A stretch of 64,000 nucleotides of DNA, taken from the NCBI GenBank assembly GCA_903830725.1, contig CAIKVH010000018.1, positions 30,929-94,928 of the forward strand. Direction: 5' to 3'. Position numbers and translations under genes: made by a program. The notes beneath the pieces were generated by a model that was not told the DNA's origin, did no database searches, and worked only from the letters and a program-made list of their open reading frames with translations. Position 1 is the stretch's first letter. Each line of letters opens with the position of its first letter. Of this stretch, positions 49,434-60,212 are shown piece after piece. This stretch comes from an uncultured Burkholderiales bacterium (lineage in GTDB: Bacteria; Pseudomonadota; Gammaproteobacteria; Burkholderiales; Burkholderiaceae_C).

Positions 49434-51281
49434 ATGAATGCAATCGCTAAGCCCATCGCAACCCATGCGCCGTCGTACATCAAGAACCCTAAACTTATTT
49501 CGTGGGTGTCTGATATGGTCGCCCTTTGCAAGCCTAGCGCTATTCACTGGTGTGATGGGAGCGAGGAGGAGTATCAACATCTTTGCGAATTACTCGTAAA
49601 AAACGGTACTTTTAAAAAATTGAACCCTAAGCTGCGCCCCAATTCTTACTTGGCCTGTTCCGATCCAAGCGATGTCGCGCGTGTAGAAGATAGAACATTT
49701 ATTTGCTCTAAAGATAAAAATCAAGCTGGGCCAACCAACAACTGGGTGGACCCAACTGAAATGCGAAATACTCTACAGCCCTTGTTTGATGGTTGTATGT
49801 CGGGTCGGACCATGTATGTTGTCCCCTTCTCGATGGGCCCCCTTAACAGCCCAATCTCACATATTGGCATCGAGTTGTCCGATAGTCCCTACGTTGCCGT
49901 TAATATGCGAATGATGACTCGAATGGGTAAATCAGTTTATGACGTGCTTGGCATCACTGGCGAGTTTGTACCTTGCGTTCATACTGTAGGTGCCCCCCTT
50001 GCCTTAGGGGAAAAAGATAGTATCTGGCCATGCAATAAAACAAAATATATTGTTCATTACCCTGAGACCCGAGAAATTTGGTCTTTTGGTTCCGGTTACG
50101 GGGGTAATGCGCTATTGGGTAAAAAATGTTTCGCTCTTCGTATTGCCTCCATCATGGGACACGATGAAGGCTGGCTTGCTGAACACATGTTGATCTTGGG
50201 TGTCACCTCGCCGGAGGGCAAAAAATACCATGTTGCTGCAGCTTTTCCCAGTGCTTGTGGCAAAACCAACTTTGCAATGCTTATTCCACCCAAAGGCTTT
50301 GAGGGTTGGAAAGTAACGACCATTGGCGATGATATTGCCTGGATAAAGCCTGCTCAAGATGGTCGCTTGTACGCCATTAACCCAGAAGCCGGCTATTTTG
50401 GAGTGGCCCCAGGTACAAACCACGAAACCAACCCCAATTGCATGAAAAGCTTAAATCAAAACGTTATTTTCACTAACGTTGCGCTAACGGATGAAGGCGA
50501 TGTGTGGTGGGAGGGGATGGGTCCCCAGCCCCAGCACTGTATTGATTGGCAAGGCAAGGACTGGACGCCCGAAATTGCCCAAACCACAGGCGCTAAAGCC
50601 GCCCACCCCAACGCCCGTTTCACTGTTCCCGCAACCAATAACCCAGCCATTGATAGCGCCTGGGATGACCCCAAGGGTGTAGCTATAGATGCTTTTATCT
50701 TTGGAGGCAGACGCTCCACAACCGTTCCCCTTGTTACGCAGGCTCGTGACTGGACTGAAGGCGTATATATGGCCGCGACTATGGGGTCTGAGACCACGGC
50801 CGCAGCAACTGGCGCTCAAGGCGTTGTTCGCCGTGACCCGTTTGCAATGCTTCCCTTTACGGGCTACAACATGAGCGATTACTTTCAGCATTGGCTTGAT
50901 ATGGGTGAAAAACTCACCGCCTCAGGCGCAAAGTTACCTAAGATTTTCACAACCAATTGGTTTAGAAAGGGGCCCGATGGAAAGTTTGTTTGGCCCGGGT
51001 ACGGAGAAAATATGCGAGTTTTAAAATGGATGATTGACCGTATTGAAGGACAAGTTACAGGGGTTGAGCACGCGTTCGGGATCAGCCCGTCTTATGCAGA
51101 AATTAACTGGAATGGGCTGGACTTTGACCAATCTAAGTTTGACCAAGTAACAAACACAAATAAAGAACTTTTAATTGGTGAATTGAAACTGCATAGTGAA
51201 CTCTTTGATCAGCTATCCTATCATCTGCCAAAAGCCCTTTCGCAAACCAAAGTCAAAATGGAAGAACGCCTACTGGCTTAA
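49434..51281 (+). CDS. pckG: Phosphoenolpyruvate carboxykinase (GTP)
   Basis: 615 residues from the ATG at 49434 with GGAGA about nine bases upstream; the track start is 60 bases earlier. It makes PEP from oxaloacetate with GTP, the first step of gluconeogenesis. The P-loop is [12 protein letters not shown], the metal and substrate region is [32 protein letters not shown], and [12 protein letters not shown] and [12 protein letters not shown] are class signatures of the GTP type. The upstream region has several inverted repeats. A terminator follows the stop. Confidence 0.97.
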   Translation: MNAIAKPIATHAPSYIKNPKLISWVSDMVALCKPSAIHWCDGSEEEYQHLCELLVKNGTFKKLNPKLRPNSYLACSDPSDVARVEDRTFICSKDKNQAGPTNNWVDPTEMRNTLQPLFDGCMSGRTMYVVPFSMGPLNSPISHIGIELSDSPYVAVNMRMMTRMGKSVYDVLGITGEFVPCVHTVGAPLALGEKDSIWPCNKTKYIVHYPETREIWSFGSGYGGNALLGKKCFALRIASIMGHDEGWLAEHMLILGVTSPEGKKYHVAAAFPSACGKTNFAMLIPPKGFEGWKVTTIGDDIAWIKPAQDGRLYAINPEAGYFGVAPGTNHETNPNCMKSLNQNVIFTNVALTDEGDVWWEGMGPQPQHCIDWQGKDWTPEIAQTTGAKAAHPNARFTVPATNNPAIDSAWDDPKGVAIDAFIFGGRRSTTVPLVTQARDWTEGVYMAATMGSETTAAATGAQGVVRRDPFAMLPFTGYNMSDYFQHWLDMGEKLTASGAKLPKIFTTNWFRKGPDGKFVWPGYGENMRVLKWMIDRIEGQVTGVEHAFGISPSYAEINWNGLDFDQSKFDQVTNTNKELLIGELKLHSELFDQLSYHLPKALSQTKVKMEERLLA

Positions 51282-51302
51282 TTTTTACAAGCACTGCGCC
51301 GC

Positions 51303-51334
51303 AATAGGGCCCCTTCGTAAGGGGCCCTATTTCT
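51303..51334 (+). terminator. Terminator between pckG and rsmA
   Basis: AATAGGGCCCCTT and AAGGGGCCCTATT form a 13-bp GC-rich stem with a 3-base loop, then TCTTTAT on the plus strand. The 3' arm covers the rsmA stop codon. The minus strand has no T run, so it serves pckG. Confidence 0.7.
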
Positions 51335-52142
51335 TTATATCCTGCGCAAGGGCAACAAACTCAGCAACACTTACCTCTTCAGCTCTTCTTTTTAAATCGA
51401 AATTTCCGCCGTACTGGCGCTCATCAAGCCAATGACCCAAAGAGTGTCTCAGTAATTTTCTGCGTTGACTAAAAGCGACCTGGACCAAACTTTGAAATAC
51501 ATCGAACTCTAATTGTGGGGGGGCATGAAGCGGAGTCATTCTAATTATTGCGCTACGCACCCTGGGCGGGGGATCAAATGCGTCAGGTTCTACATCAAGC
51601 AAAGACATCATTGCATAACGCCATTGAAGCATTACACTTAATCTACCGTAATCAGCGGTAGAGGGTTTTGCAACCATTCGCTGAACAACCTCCTTTTGGA
51701 GCATGAAGTGTTGATCTTTCACTATGCCTACAAAATCAAGCAAATGAAACAAAATTGGAGTGGAAATGTTGTATGGTAAGTTTCCAACTATTCGTAACTT
51801 TTTAGAGCCAAGCAGCGGGTCACTCCCTTGACCGCCATTCTGGTCTCGAGCTGTTTGGGATAACTCAGCTGCTAGTTCGTTAAAGTTAACATTCAATACA
51901 TCGGCGGATACTACTCTAAGAAGTGGATTTGTCTGCAGACTCTTTACCAAGTCTTTGTCTAACTCAATGACGCACAGGCCACTTAACCCTTTAAGCAGTG
52001 GTTGCGTCATGGCGCCCATTCCGGGACCTATCTCCACCATAATATCATCGGGCATCGGCTCGATCGCATCGACGATTTGTTCAACTACACCGCGATCCAC
52101 CAAAAAATGCTGTCCAAATCGCTTTCGAGGAATATGTTTCAA
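51327..52142 (-). CDS. rsmA: 16S rRNA dimethyladenosine transferase
   Basis: 271 residues. RsmA (KsgA) dimethylates two adjacent adenosines in helix 45 of 16S rRNA with AdoMet. [38 protein letters not shown] (AdoMet site), and [17 protein letters not shown] (NLPY catalytic motif) are present. The start is TTG, matched to the usual [14 protein letters not shown]. It lies after surA in the common lptD-surA-rsmA order; pdxA is absent between surA and rsmA. Confidence 0.97.
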   Translation of the reverse strand: MKHIPRKRFGQHFLVDRGVVEQIVDAIEPMPDDIMVEIGPGMGAMTQPLLKGLSGLCVIELDKDLVKSLQTNPLLRVVSADVLNVNFNELAAELSQTARDQNGGQGSDPLLGSKKLRIVGNLPYNISTPILFHLLDFVGIVKDQHFMLQKEVVQRMVAKPSTADYGRLSVMLQWRYAMMSLLDVEPDAFDPPPRVRSAIIRMTPLHAPPQLEFDVFQSLVQVAFSQRRKLLRHSLGHWLDERQYGGNFDLKRRAEEVSVAEFVALAQDIKK

Positions 52143-52177
52143 TATCTAATCCTCTTTAACTAGCGAATGGTATTGGT

Positions 52178-53626
52178 TCATAAAGGCGCGTCCCGGTATT
52201 CAATGAAGGCGTGTCCTCGTACCTCACGCTCCCAGTTAGAGTAGCTTTCCTCAAATTTTTTCTCTTGCATCAACTTTCTGGCCGCATCCCGTCGCTCTTT
52301 CAACGAAATGGGGGCTTGCTTTCTCTCTACTACTTGTATGAGATGCACCCCAAAGCGAGATACAAAGGGGTCCGCGATTTGACCCACGGCTAACTTTCCC
52401 ATCACGGCTTCAAACTCGGGTACAAATTGACCAGGCGAAGCCCAACCCAAATCACCACCAGCGCTTGCACTACCGTCCTGAGAAAACTCTTTAGCGAGTT
52501 GCCCAAAATCTGCCTCGCCTCTCTCTATGCGTCTTTTAAATTCCGCCAATTGAGCCCTTGCAGCGTTTTGACTTAATTGCCCCCCCGGTCTCAAAAGAAT
52601 GTGCCGGGAATGGGTCTGCGTCACGAAACTTGCTTCGCCGTCTCCTTGCTGGCGCTCATTAACCAATAACAGGTGTAGGCCAGCGCCCGACCTAATTGGG
52701 CCAACAATTTGTCCTACCTTGGCATTCTTAACTGCATTAATAAAAAGCAAAGGATAGCGACTCTCAGATCTTAGACCCATTACGCCGCCACTCTTTCTAT
52801 CTTGGGCATCGGAATAGGTCTTAGCAATTTCAGAGAAGTCGCCGCCACTTTTTAGTTTTAACAGTATTTCCGTCGCCTTTGATTGATAAGGGCCAAGTTG
52901 TGCGTCCGTTGTTCCTTCAGGGACTTCAATTAATATTTGGGATAAATTAATTGATTGAGATGAATTTCCTCCCTTTTTTTGTTGATCCAATATAAATTGA
53001 TCTGCCTCTAAATCTGAAATTCTCACTTTTGAAAGCACTTCTCGCTCGCGCAATTTTTGTAAAATCAATTGTTGCCGCAATCGAGTTTTATATTGCTCTA
53101 CGCTTTGTCCTTGACGCCTTACCTGAGCATATAACTGCTCTAAAGTGACGCCATTTCTCTCTGCAATCCCCATCTGGGCCTGTAGCACATCATCTTCAGT
53201 GACGCCTATTCCCGAATCCATTGCCAGCTGCAACTGGGCTTTCTCCATAATCAGGTCTTCTAGAGTTTTACTTAACACCGACTCCCGCGGTGGAAGCGCC
53301 ACACCTTGCTGGGTAACCTGCTCAATGTACTCTTCAGCGCGTTGATTTACCTCCCGATTCGTAATCGGCTCACTATCAACGATAGCCACAATAAAGTCTG
53401 AATATTCTTTTGCCGAATCGCTTGCGGGTGACGCCCTGAGTCCTGACTTGCCTGCGTTAGGATTACTTTGTACGCTTGGGTTGGTGTTTCCTAATCCGTT
53501 GGCTCCTGAGGGAGCAGATAAACCTTGAAGTTTTAAACCCTGTGCTCCTACCGGATTGAATGTGTTGGCACAAAGCGCAACAACAAGCAACGAAATCCGG
53601 CTCAATTTGTTTTTATTTATATTCAT
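52178..53626 (-). CDS. surA: Periplasmic chaperone and peptidyl-prolyl isomerase SurA
   Basis: 482 residues, signal peptide (SLLVVALCANTFNPVGA). SurA escorts outer-membrane proteins such as LptD to the Bam complex. The N-terminal chaperone domain begins SDFIVAIVDSEPITNREVNQRAEEYIEQVTQQG. Two parvulin domains are visible around INLSQILIEVPEGTTDAQ and THSRHILLRPGGQLSQ. The C-terminal helix ends NWEREVRGHAFIEYRD. It starts six bases after lptD, a known cooperating gene. Confidence 0.97.
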   Translation of the reverse strand: MNINKNKLSRISLLVVALCANTFNPVGAQGLKLQGLSAPSGANGLGNTNPSVQSNPNAGKSGLRASPASDSAKEYSDFIVAIVDSEPITNREVNQRAEEYIEQVTQQGVALPPRESVLSKTLEDLIMEKAQLQLAMDSGIGVTEDDVLQAQMGIAERNGVTLEQLYAQVRRQGQSVEQYKTRLRQQLILQKLREREVLSKVRISDLEADQFILDQQKKGGNSSQSINLSQILIEVPEGTTDAQLGPYQSKATEILLKLKSGGDFSEIAKTYSDAQDRKSGGVMGLRSESRYPLLFINAVKNAKVGQIVGPIRSGAGLHLLLVNERQQGDGEASFVTQTHSRHILLRPGGQLSQNAARAQLAEFKRRIERGEADFGQLAKEFSQDGSASAGGDLGWASPGQFVPEFEAVMGKLAVGQIADPFVSRFGVHLIQVVERKQAPISLKERRDAARKLMQEKKFEESYSNWEREVRGHAFIEYRDAPL

Positions 53627-53632
53627 TTTTCA

Positions 53633-56083
53633 TTAATAATTTGCGTAGCGACTCGGGTCAGATAATGGATCTCTTAGATTTTGATACCTCGGTATGTTTT
53701 GCTTAAGTGCCCACAACGGATTTGCGCCGACCTTGGATATGCCATCAAATTCAATTTGAAACATAACGCTCTGATTACTGAGCGTTGAGGTCAGTTGAGT
53801 TTTCTGCAAAACGACCCTGCCTAGCCAACACCCTGCGTCATACTCAAAGCCGGCAATTGCGTCACCAATTTGTCCCGTGGCTTTGTTATAGTTTATCCTG
53901 CCCACCGAATACCAACGATTTTCACCCAGCCCTCTGCCTGGGCCCGTATCCTGTCCCCGGTCTCCCCATAGATCATTTATTGGCCATTGCCAACCCATGT
54001 TTAGCATATCCGCACCTAGTTGGCGATCAAACCTGTAGCCCCCAGTAATTAACCTGTAATTTGTTGGGTTGAACCGCACATTGCCAGAGGACAAATCAGA
54101 TTGAGATGTCTGGGGGTTATATTCATAAGCTGAATCTATTTTCCACTTTTCGTTCATATTCAATGTGCCCCCAACCACAAAATCACTGAGCCGCCCAGTA
54201 GAGGGAACGGGATTTGTTGGTAAGTAAATATCTTGATTGCGCAACTGGATCCGTTGCGCCACCTCTAAACGCGCTCCTTCATAGCCAGTCTCTGCGTCCA
54301 AGAAGCGCGATGTACCACCCAGGGTTAACATCTTTGTATCCGATATCCTGTCGTTTCCAGAAAATGCATTTTCGGTAAATATTGATGCAAAGTTAAAGTC
54401 GTAACTACTTGCGTCATAAACAGGCAATGCATTCTGATCTCTATAAGGGGTATAAACGAAAAATGCCCTAGGCTCTAGGGTCTGTTTCCAAGCATGCCCC
54501 AACAAGTTTGTTGAACGCTCGAAGTTTAAAACACCATCCATACTAAAAGTCGGTACATTGACGTTTGCCGCCATTTGCCCTGTTGTTGTTGGAGTTTCAA
54601 ACTCATAATTTCTAGCATGCATCATGAGCTTGGGTGTTAAATATCCAATTTCATTAACAACTGGATAACTTATTTGTGTTAGGCCGTATACGCGTTGCGC
54701 ATTTGGCTGGCAGTCCACCGATGCTGTCTGACACGCATAAGTCCTATCTGACTTAAATCCGGTAAAGTCTCCCTCTAAGGAAAAATTAAGCCCATTTAAA
54801 TTGTTCAGAACATACTTTGAATTCACCTGCGGCATTCTGTCATAAGGCGGCGTAATAGTTGCCCCGGGAAGTTGTAGGGTCTGAAACTTCAAAGCTCTAA
54901 CAAACGTTGTTACATTTGGGGTGGCCCAACTCGCGTTTAAATCCTCTGGCAATTGTTGCCCAGCCAAAGGTCCTGGTGCACGCGGAAAATCTTCCCAATA
55001 ATAAACATCACTCACCTTATTCAAATTCATCGAATACGTAAGCACGCCCATACTGGGATCAGAAAACTTCGTGTTTCCACTATGTACTTGACTAAACCCC
55101 CAGCGATCACTATTGCGCAGTGGATCGTTCGACATAAAGTCAAAATATATTTGCCCCTTTTCTTGGCCAGTCGCACCCTCTAAATATCTGAACTCTGTAC
55201 CCACATCTATCCCACGCCGACTCCAATAGGTAGGCGTTATCGTTGCATCTCTATTCGGGGCAATGTTCCAATAATACGGCTGTATATATTGGCTTCCGCT
55301 CACGTTATCCACCCCAAAAATGGGAGTTAAGAACCCGGATTTACGTTCATTTGTTAGGGGAAAGCTAACGGTAGGAAGAGGCACATTTGGAAAACTACTA
55401 AAAACTAACATTGCTCCGTGCGCATCGCCAACATTGTTCTGGGTATCTAAATTCAAGGTGTCGGCTCTCAACAACCACGCCGGCGACCAACTAGGGCCTG
55501 GCTTGGCCTGACATGTTGAATAAGTCGCTTTGTGAATTACTGTGTGCTTTTCGTCCTTAAAGTCAATTTTTTCTGCCTTTCCATATGCACTGTTTTTAAG
55601 CAATCTAAAGTCAGTTGATGCAAAAAATCCTTCAAAACTATCTAGCTGTATGTCCAGATTTGTACCTCGAAACAAGTCACCTGCCTTATTGATCGATACC
55701 GAACCCTGCGCTTTTAATTTGTCTGTCACGCTTGAATATTGGACGTGTTCTGCTTTGAACAGCTTATCTCCGCGCCTGAGAATTACGTTCCCGTCCAGCT
55801 GAGTCACCCCCTCTGATTGACCCTCAATTGCATCACTTTGCGTATATATTGGTAACTTGCCTTCCGTATTATTTATATTTTTTTCTTGTAATAGCCTGCT
55901 AGGCTTTAATACAAGAGGGCGATTCATGGCTTCTTTTGGCGTGTTTACGCTCGTATCTAAATGTCCTGTTCGAACATTCAACTCATAAGACCCATCCTCT
56001 TTCAATGATAAAGTCTGAGCCCACAAACCCTGCATGGACGTGACTACCCCCAAAAAAGAAAAAAATCTGCAAAAAAGTGACAT
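53633..56083 (-). CDS. lptD: LPS-assembly protein LptD
   Basis: 816 residues. The outer-membrane barrel that inserts lipopolysaccharide. Signal peptide up to AQTLS. The N-terminal OstA/jellyroll domain has EGVTQLDGNVILRRGDKLFKAEHVQYSS and LDIQLDSFEGFF. The cysteine of KATYSTCQAKPG and the C-terminal CWLG are the expected disulfide partners; only one C-terminal cysteine is seen, unlike the CC pair of E. coli. The C-terminal barrel holds repeated beta strands. It heads the surA-rsmA run and is divergent from the kinase. Confidence 0.97.
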   Translation of the reverse strand: MSLFCRFFSFLGVVTSMQGLWAQTLSLKEDGSYELNVRTGHLDTSVNTPKEAMNRPLVLKPSRLLQEKNINNTEGKLPIYTQSDAIEGQSEGVTQLDGNVILRRGDKLFKAEHVQYSSVTDKLKAQGSVSINKAGDLFRGTNLDIQLDSFEGFFASTDFRLLKNSAYGKAEKIDFKDEKHTVIHKATYSTCQAKPGPSWSPAWLLRADTLNLDTQNNVGDAHGAMLVFSSFPNVPLPTVSFPLTNERKSGFLTPIFGVDNVSGSQYIQPYYWNIAPNRDATITPTYWSRRGIDVGTEFRYLEGATGQEKGQIYFDFMSNDPLRNSDRWGFSQVHSGNTKFSDPSMGVLTYSMNLNKVSDVYYWEDFPRAPGPLAGQQLPEDLNASWATPNVTTFVRALKFQTLQLPGATITPPYDRMPQVNSKYVLNNLNGLNFSLEGDFTGFKSDRTYACQTASVDCQPNAQRVYGLTQISYPVVNEIGYLTPKLMMHARNYEFETPTTTGQMAANVNVPTFSMDGVLNFERSTNLLGHAWKQTLEPRAFFVYTPYRDQNALPVYDASSYDFNFASIFTENAFSGNDRISDTKMLTLGGTSRFLDAETGYEGARLEVAQRIQLRNQDIYLPTNPVPSTGRLSDFVVGGTLNMNEKWKIDSAYEYNPQTSQSDLSSGNVRFNPTNYRLITGGYRFDRQLGADMLNMGWQWPINDLWGDRGQDTGPGRGLGENRWYSVGRINYNKATGQIGDAIAGFEYDAGCWLGRVVLQKTQLTSTLSNQSVMFQIEFDGISKVGANPLWALKQNIPRYQNLRDPLSDPSRYANY

Positions 56084-56196
56084 GAAATGATTATGATTGC
56101 AATGACAAGGTGCTCTTCTTGCCTTAAATTAAGAACAGCTTTGTAGAATTCAGATTATCCCTGAGCTTTTCTTAAAAATTACGTATTTATAACCAT

Positions 56197-57312
56197 ATGT
56201 CTGTCAATAATTCCGACCTTATCCCGGTATCCTGGGCCGATACCGCCCGTGAACAACTATTTACATCGTGGTTAGGTACTTGCATCCATGAATTTTCATT
56301 ACTTCCGCAGACGCTACGACTGGCTTCTGCAGATGCAAGCTTTAGACGCTATTTTCGCATTAACAGCTCAAGCCCATCTCATAAGTCCTTCATTATTATG
56401 GACGCACCACCTGATAAAGAAAACTGTGACTCTTTTGTTTCTGTTGCAAACCTGATGAACAAGGCGGGGTTACTCGTTCCTCAGATCTTAAGTTGGAGTC
56501 GCCCCGATGGGTTTATGCTTCTTACGGATCTAGGCTCACATACTTTGTTACACCACATTGGCGTTCAAGTAGATCTAACCCAACCTGACATCACCCCACC
56601 ACTTAAGCCTTTTTTGCAATCTATAGATGCATTGGTTACATGGCAAAAGGCAAGTGCACCCAATATTCTCCCCCCCTACGATGAAGAGCTTTTACAAAGA
56701 GAGCTCAATTTGTTTCCCGAATGGTATCTGACCAAACACAAGCAAGTCTGCCTAAATGCAGAACAACTCAATACCATTTCCGCCGTTTTTCAACTTATCA
56801 TTAAATCTAATTTAAGTGCGCCTAATGTGTTTGTTCACCGAGATTTCATGACCCGAAATCTGATGATTCCTGACTCTTTAGATGAAAGTCGTCTAGGTAT
56901 CCTGGATTTTCAAGATGCTGTCATGGGTCCCATAACCTACGATATAGCAAGTCTAATGCGCGATGCGTTTTGCAGTTGGTCTGAAGAATTTGTTTTAGAC
57001 ATTACAGTGCGATATTGGGAGCGTATTCGCAAATCCGGCATTATTGACGGCAATGGTTGGTCAGAAGATTTTGGTGAATTTTGGCGCGCTGTTGAATGGA
57101 TGGGATTGCAAAGACATCTTAAAGTAGCCGGTATTTTTGCAAGACTAACGCTTCGAGACAATAAGCCGAAGTACCTAGCCGATACTCCACGGTTCATTTC
57201 ATACATCAGAAGTACAGCAAAAAGATATAGAGAATTGTTTCCACTCATTCGAATGATTGACACGATTGAAAATGTCGAATCCAATCAAGCTTACTCATTT
57301 GGTCGACTTTAA
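56197..57312 (+). CDS. Aminoglycoside phosphotransferase-fold kinase, AmgK-like
   Basis: 371 residues, APH/ChoK fold. LASADASFRRYFRI and PPDKENCDSFVSVANLMNKAGLLVPQIL match the amino-sugar kinase branch. The catalytic loop is FVHRDFMTRNLMI and the metal Asp is in LGILDFQDAVMGPITYDIASLMRDAFCSW. AmgK phosphorylates MurNAc/GlcNAc at C1 in the peptidoglycan recycling shortcut. In related genomes AmgK is next to murU, but here rsmE follows at 16 bases and no murU is in the window. Divergent from lptD. Confidence 0.8.
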   Translation: MSVNNSDLIPVSWADTAREQLFTSWLGTCIHEFSLLPQTLRLASADASFRRYFRINSSSPSHKSFIIMDAPPDKENCDSFVSVANLMNKAGLLVPQILSWSRPDGFMLLTDLGSHTLLHHIGVQVDLTQPDITPPLKPFLQSIDALVTWQKASAPNILPPYDEELLQRELNLFPEWYLTKHKQVCLNAEQLNTISAVFQLIIKSNLSAPNVFVHRDFMTRNLMIPDSLDESRLGILDFQDAVMGPITYDIASLMRDAFCSWSEEFVLDITVRYWERIRKSGIIDGNGWSEDFGEFWRAVEWMGLQRHLKVAGIFARLTLRDNKPKYLADTPRFISYIRSTAKRYRELFPLIRMIDTIENVESNQAYSFGRL

Positions 57313-57328
57313 CAAAACAGATTTTTAA

Positions 57329-58078
57329 ATGCCTCGCATCTTTTGTAATGTCCCACTTTCAATTCAAGATAGTTATCAACTACCACACGAAGCTGCTCGT
57401 CACATACAAGTCCTTCGGTTACAACCAGGTCTAAGTATCACTTTATTTAACGGCGAAGGCGGTGAGTTTGATGCGCAAATTTTAGAGATGACCCGCAAAG
57501 ACGTTTATGTGAAAATTTTGAGATTTAATCCTGTTGAACGAGAATCCCCTATTGCCCTGCACTTGGCGATTGGTATGCCTGCGAATGAACGTATGGATTG
57601 GCTGATTGAGAAAACAACTGAACTAGGTCTTTCAAGACTTACCCCTCTCATGACACAGCATAATGTCGTGCGCGTGAACCCAGAGCGAGGAGATAAGAAA
57701 TTATTACACTGGAATGCTATCTCCCACTCCGCTTGCGCCCAATCCGGGCGCAACCGTGCACTTCGTATTGATTCCCCTACGCGGCTAATACATTGGCTTG
57801 AAAATTTACAGAGTCCGGCCTCTAATAACTATCCACGGTGGTATTTCTCCTTGGGTGTTGGGTCTGAACCCTTCCAAACCCAAATTCATCACTTTAAAGA
57901 ACTCGGTCTCACTCCCAACGAGGTGATAGTTGCCTTTGGACCAGAGGGGGGTTGGAGCCTAGAGGAAGAGTCTCTTTTGCAAACGCATATGTTCAAACCG
58001 CTGAGTTTAGGCACTAGAACGCTTCGTGCTGAGACAGCTGCAATTTCTGTAGTTGCCGCTCTTAATCTTGCGCTATAG
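57329..58078 (+). CDS. rsmE: 16S rRNA m3U1498 methyltransferase
   Basis: 249 residues, SPOUT fold with an N-terminal PUA-like domain. MPRIFCNVPLSIQDSYQLPHEAARHIQVLRLQPG starts it. The knot is NEVIVAFGPEGGWSLEEESLL with LGTRTLRAETAAISVVAAL. It methylates U1498 of 16S rRNA. It follows the AmgK-like gene by 16 bases and so is likely cotranscribed with it. Its 3' end overlaps the convergent metW 3' end by six bases. Confidence 0.95.
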   Translation: MPRIFCNVPLSIQDSYQLPHEAARHIQVLRLQPGLSITLFNGEGGEFDAQILEMTRKDVYVKILRFNPVERESPIALHLAIGMPANERMDWLIEKTTELGLSRLTPLMTQHNVVRVNPERGDKKLLHWNAISHSACAQSGRNRALRIDSPTRLIHWLENLQSPASNNYPRWYFSLGVGSEPFQTQIHHFKELGLTPNEVIVAFGPEGGWSLEEESLLQTHMFKPLSLGTRTLRAETAAISVVAALNLAL

Positions 58079-58660
58079 TTTTTTTTCTATTTTAAAGACC
58101 GCCGTTGGCGCTCTTAGGTTGGGTAATAGTCGGATCTGATTTGCATCCTTGACCCCAAACGAGTCCAAAATTCTAATATCGTTTTTACGTGCTAATTCAC
58201 CAAAATCAGCAAACGTTCCAACCCTTATGTTGGGCGTGTCATACCACTCATAAGGTAAGCGCTTTGTGACTGGCATTCGCCCCGCCAATATACTCAGCCG
58301 GTTAGGCCAATGCGCAAAGTTTGGAAAAGTAACTATCCCTAACCTTCCCACGCGGATTGTTTCCAAAAGCATGGTTTCAGCATTCCTCAAATGTTGCAAA
58401 GTGTCTATTTGAAGCACGACGTCAAATGAATGATCGGCAAACATCTTTAAGCCTTCATCCAAATTTAATTGAATGACTTGTATATCTGTTTGTACACCAG
58501 CCAACACATTTGCATCGTCAATTTCAACGCCGTAGCCGCTACAGTTCCTATTTTGTTGTAAGTAGCTTAATAACGCTCCATCCCCACAACCCAAATCTAA
58601 TACCCTGCTATTTCGCGGTATTAACTGTGCAATGCACTCTATAAATGCTTCTTTATTCAT
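58073..58660 (-). CDS. metW: Methionine biosynthesis protein MetW
   Basis: 195 residues, methyltransferase fold. [32 protein letters not shown] and [24 protein letters not shown] are typical of MetW, which activates MetX-dependent homoserine acylation in several bacteria. [34 protein letters not shown] is also conserved. The ATG overlaps the metX TGA stop (ATGA), showing coupled translation. Confidence 0.95.
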   Translation of the reverse strand: MNKEAFIECIAQLIPRNSRVLDLGCGDGALLSYLQQNRNCSGYGVEIDDANVLAGVQTDIQVIQLNLDEGLKMFADHSFDVVLQIDTLQHLRNAETMLLETIRVGRLGIVTFPNFAHWPNRLSILAGRMPVTKRLPYEWYDTPNIRVGTFADFGELARKNDIRILDSFGVKDANQIRLLPNLRAPTAVFKIEKKL

Positions 58661-59796
58661 TCGCTCACCGTAGAATCAATTTTTTTACTGATGTTTTTAA
58701 AGTAAGCGCGAACCAAAGAGGTGTATCTATCGTCTTCCAGTAAAAATGCGTCGTGCCCATGCGGCGCATCTATTTCAGCATAAGTAACGCCTCTTTTGTT
58801 TTCTATTAGAGCTTTAACGATTTCCCGACTCCTTGCAGGGGAGAATCGCCAGTCGGTCTTGAAACTGATAACCAAAAAATTAGCCTTTGTCTTTTCTAAT
58901 GCCCTCGTTAAATTATTTTCATAATCTTTTGCAGGATCAAAATAATCAAGGGCTCTGGTGATGAGAAGATAGGTATTGGCGTCAAAATATTCGCTAAATT
59001 TCTCACCTTGATATCTCAAATAGCTTTCAATTTGAAACTCAACGTTTTGTGTTGAAAATTGTATTTTTTCATTTTTTAAAGTTCTGCCGAATTTTGAATT
59101 CATCACGTCATCACTTAAATACGTGATGTGCCCAACCATTCTTGCGATTTTCAGGCCTCTTTGGGGTATGACTTTATGTTCATAAAAGTGACCCCCATGG
59201 AACTCAGGATCATTGACAATTGCGCGCCTTGCAACTTCGTTAAAGGCTATATTTTCTGCGTTTAAATTAGGCGCACTAGCAATAACTACTGAGTGTGCAA
59301 CCTTCTCAGGAAATTCCATGGCCCAACTCAAAGCCTGCATCCCCCCCAGGCTCCCCCCCATAACCGCGGCCAATCGATTTATCCCTAGTGCATTAACTAA
59401 TTTTTCTTGAGAATGGACCCAGTCTTCAACCGTTACCACGGGGAAGTCTGCACCCCATATGTTTTGTGTAATTGGATTTATATCCATGGGTCCTGTTGAG
59501 CCAAAGCAAGATCCAAGGTTGTTTATCCCAATCACAAAAAATTGGTTCGTATCAACGGGCCTCCCCGGGCCGATCATTGTGTCCCACCATCCCACGCTAT
59601 CCTCTTTATCTGGATACACCCCCGCTACGTGATGCGAGGCATTTAGTGCGTGACAGATCAATACTGCATTGTCTTTTGCGGCGTTTAATTTTCCGTAAGT
59701 CTCGTAGGTCAGACGGTAATGATCCAGTTTTTCGCCAGAGCTCAATAACAGAGGCTCCGAAAAACTCATCATTTGCGGTGTTGCAATAAAACTCAT
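58657..59796 (-). CDS. metX: Homoserine O-acyltransferase MetX
   Basis: 379 residues, alpha/beta hydrolase. It acylates homoserine for methionine synthesis. [36 protein letters not shown], the nucleophile [15 protein letters not shown], the acid in [16 protein letters not shown], and the histidine in [13 protein letters not shown] are clear. In Burkholderiales the paired MetX is often a succinyltransferase; the acyl group is not settled by this reading. It is followed by metW and preceded by a long AT-rich region. Confidence 0.95.
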   Translation of the reverse strand: MSFIATPQMMSFSEPLLLSSGEKLDHYRLTYETYGKLNAAKDNAVLICHALNASHHVAGVYPDKEDSVGWWDTMIGPGRPVDTNQFFVIGINNLGSCFGSTGPMDINPITQNIWGADFPVVTVEDWVHSQEKLVNALGINRLAAVMGGSLGGMQALSWAMEFPEKVAHSVVIASAPNLNAENIAFNEVARRAIVNDPEFHGGHFYEHKVIPQRGLKIARMVGHITYLSDDVMNSKFGRTLKNEKIQFSTQNVEFQIESYLRYQGEKFSEYFDANTYLLITRALDYFDPAKDYENNLTRALEKTKANFLVISFKTDWRFSPARSREIVKALIENKRGVTYAEIDAPHGHDAFLLEDDRYTSLVRAYFKNISKKIDSTVSE

Positions 59797-60212
59797 TGTT
59801 TGTTTGCCTATTTTTTTCTTTTTTTACGTTTTTCTTTGTTTTTCAAGAAGATTTAGTTGCGGTTTAAGTATATCAATGGCTAATTCTTGAATAATCCACA
59901 AGATTAAATTTGCTGTTCTATCTTTTATTCTTTTTTCTTAGATTTTTATCTTTAGTTTCTACTTATTTATTCTAAATTTTGTATCTTTTACCCACAAATT
60001 GTACGTTTGTAGTGTTTTTTCTCCTTATTTACCAACAATACGAGAAAATGCTTAGTACAAAAAGGCATTTGTGCTTCATAATGTGAGGACACGCATCAAT
60101 CAAATGGTTAGCGTGGTTTCTGGTGATCGGTTAGTTTCGCGCTTCGCTTCGTTTTTTGTGGTGCATTCGGGACTCCATCGCTTTTTTTACTGTGTTTCAA
60201 GGAGTCCCTTTC
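59797..60212. other. Long AT-rich divergent region between metX and the RNA-binding protein gene
   Basis: 416 bases without a recognised gene. The plus strand from about 59797 to 60030 is extremely T-rich and poor in purines. Closer to the RNA-binding protein there are small hairpins (AAATGC/GCATTT near 60045-60070) and GGGACTCC/GGAGTCCC at 60169-60208. It probably holds two divergent promoters and a structured leader. Confidence 0.4.
60169..60208 (+). promoter_or_regulatory. Hairpin sequestering the RNA-binding protein ribosome-binding site
   Basis: GGGACTCC (60169-60176) pairs perfectly with GGAGTCCC (60201-60208), and the second arm is part of the AAGGAG Shine-Dalgarno, nine bases before the ATG. 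An RNA thermometer or cold-shock-like switch is possible. Confidence 0.55.
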
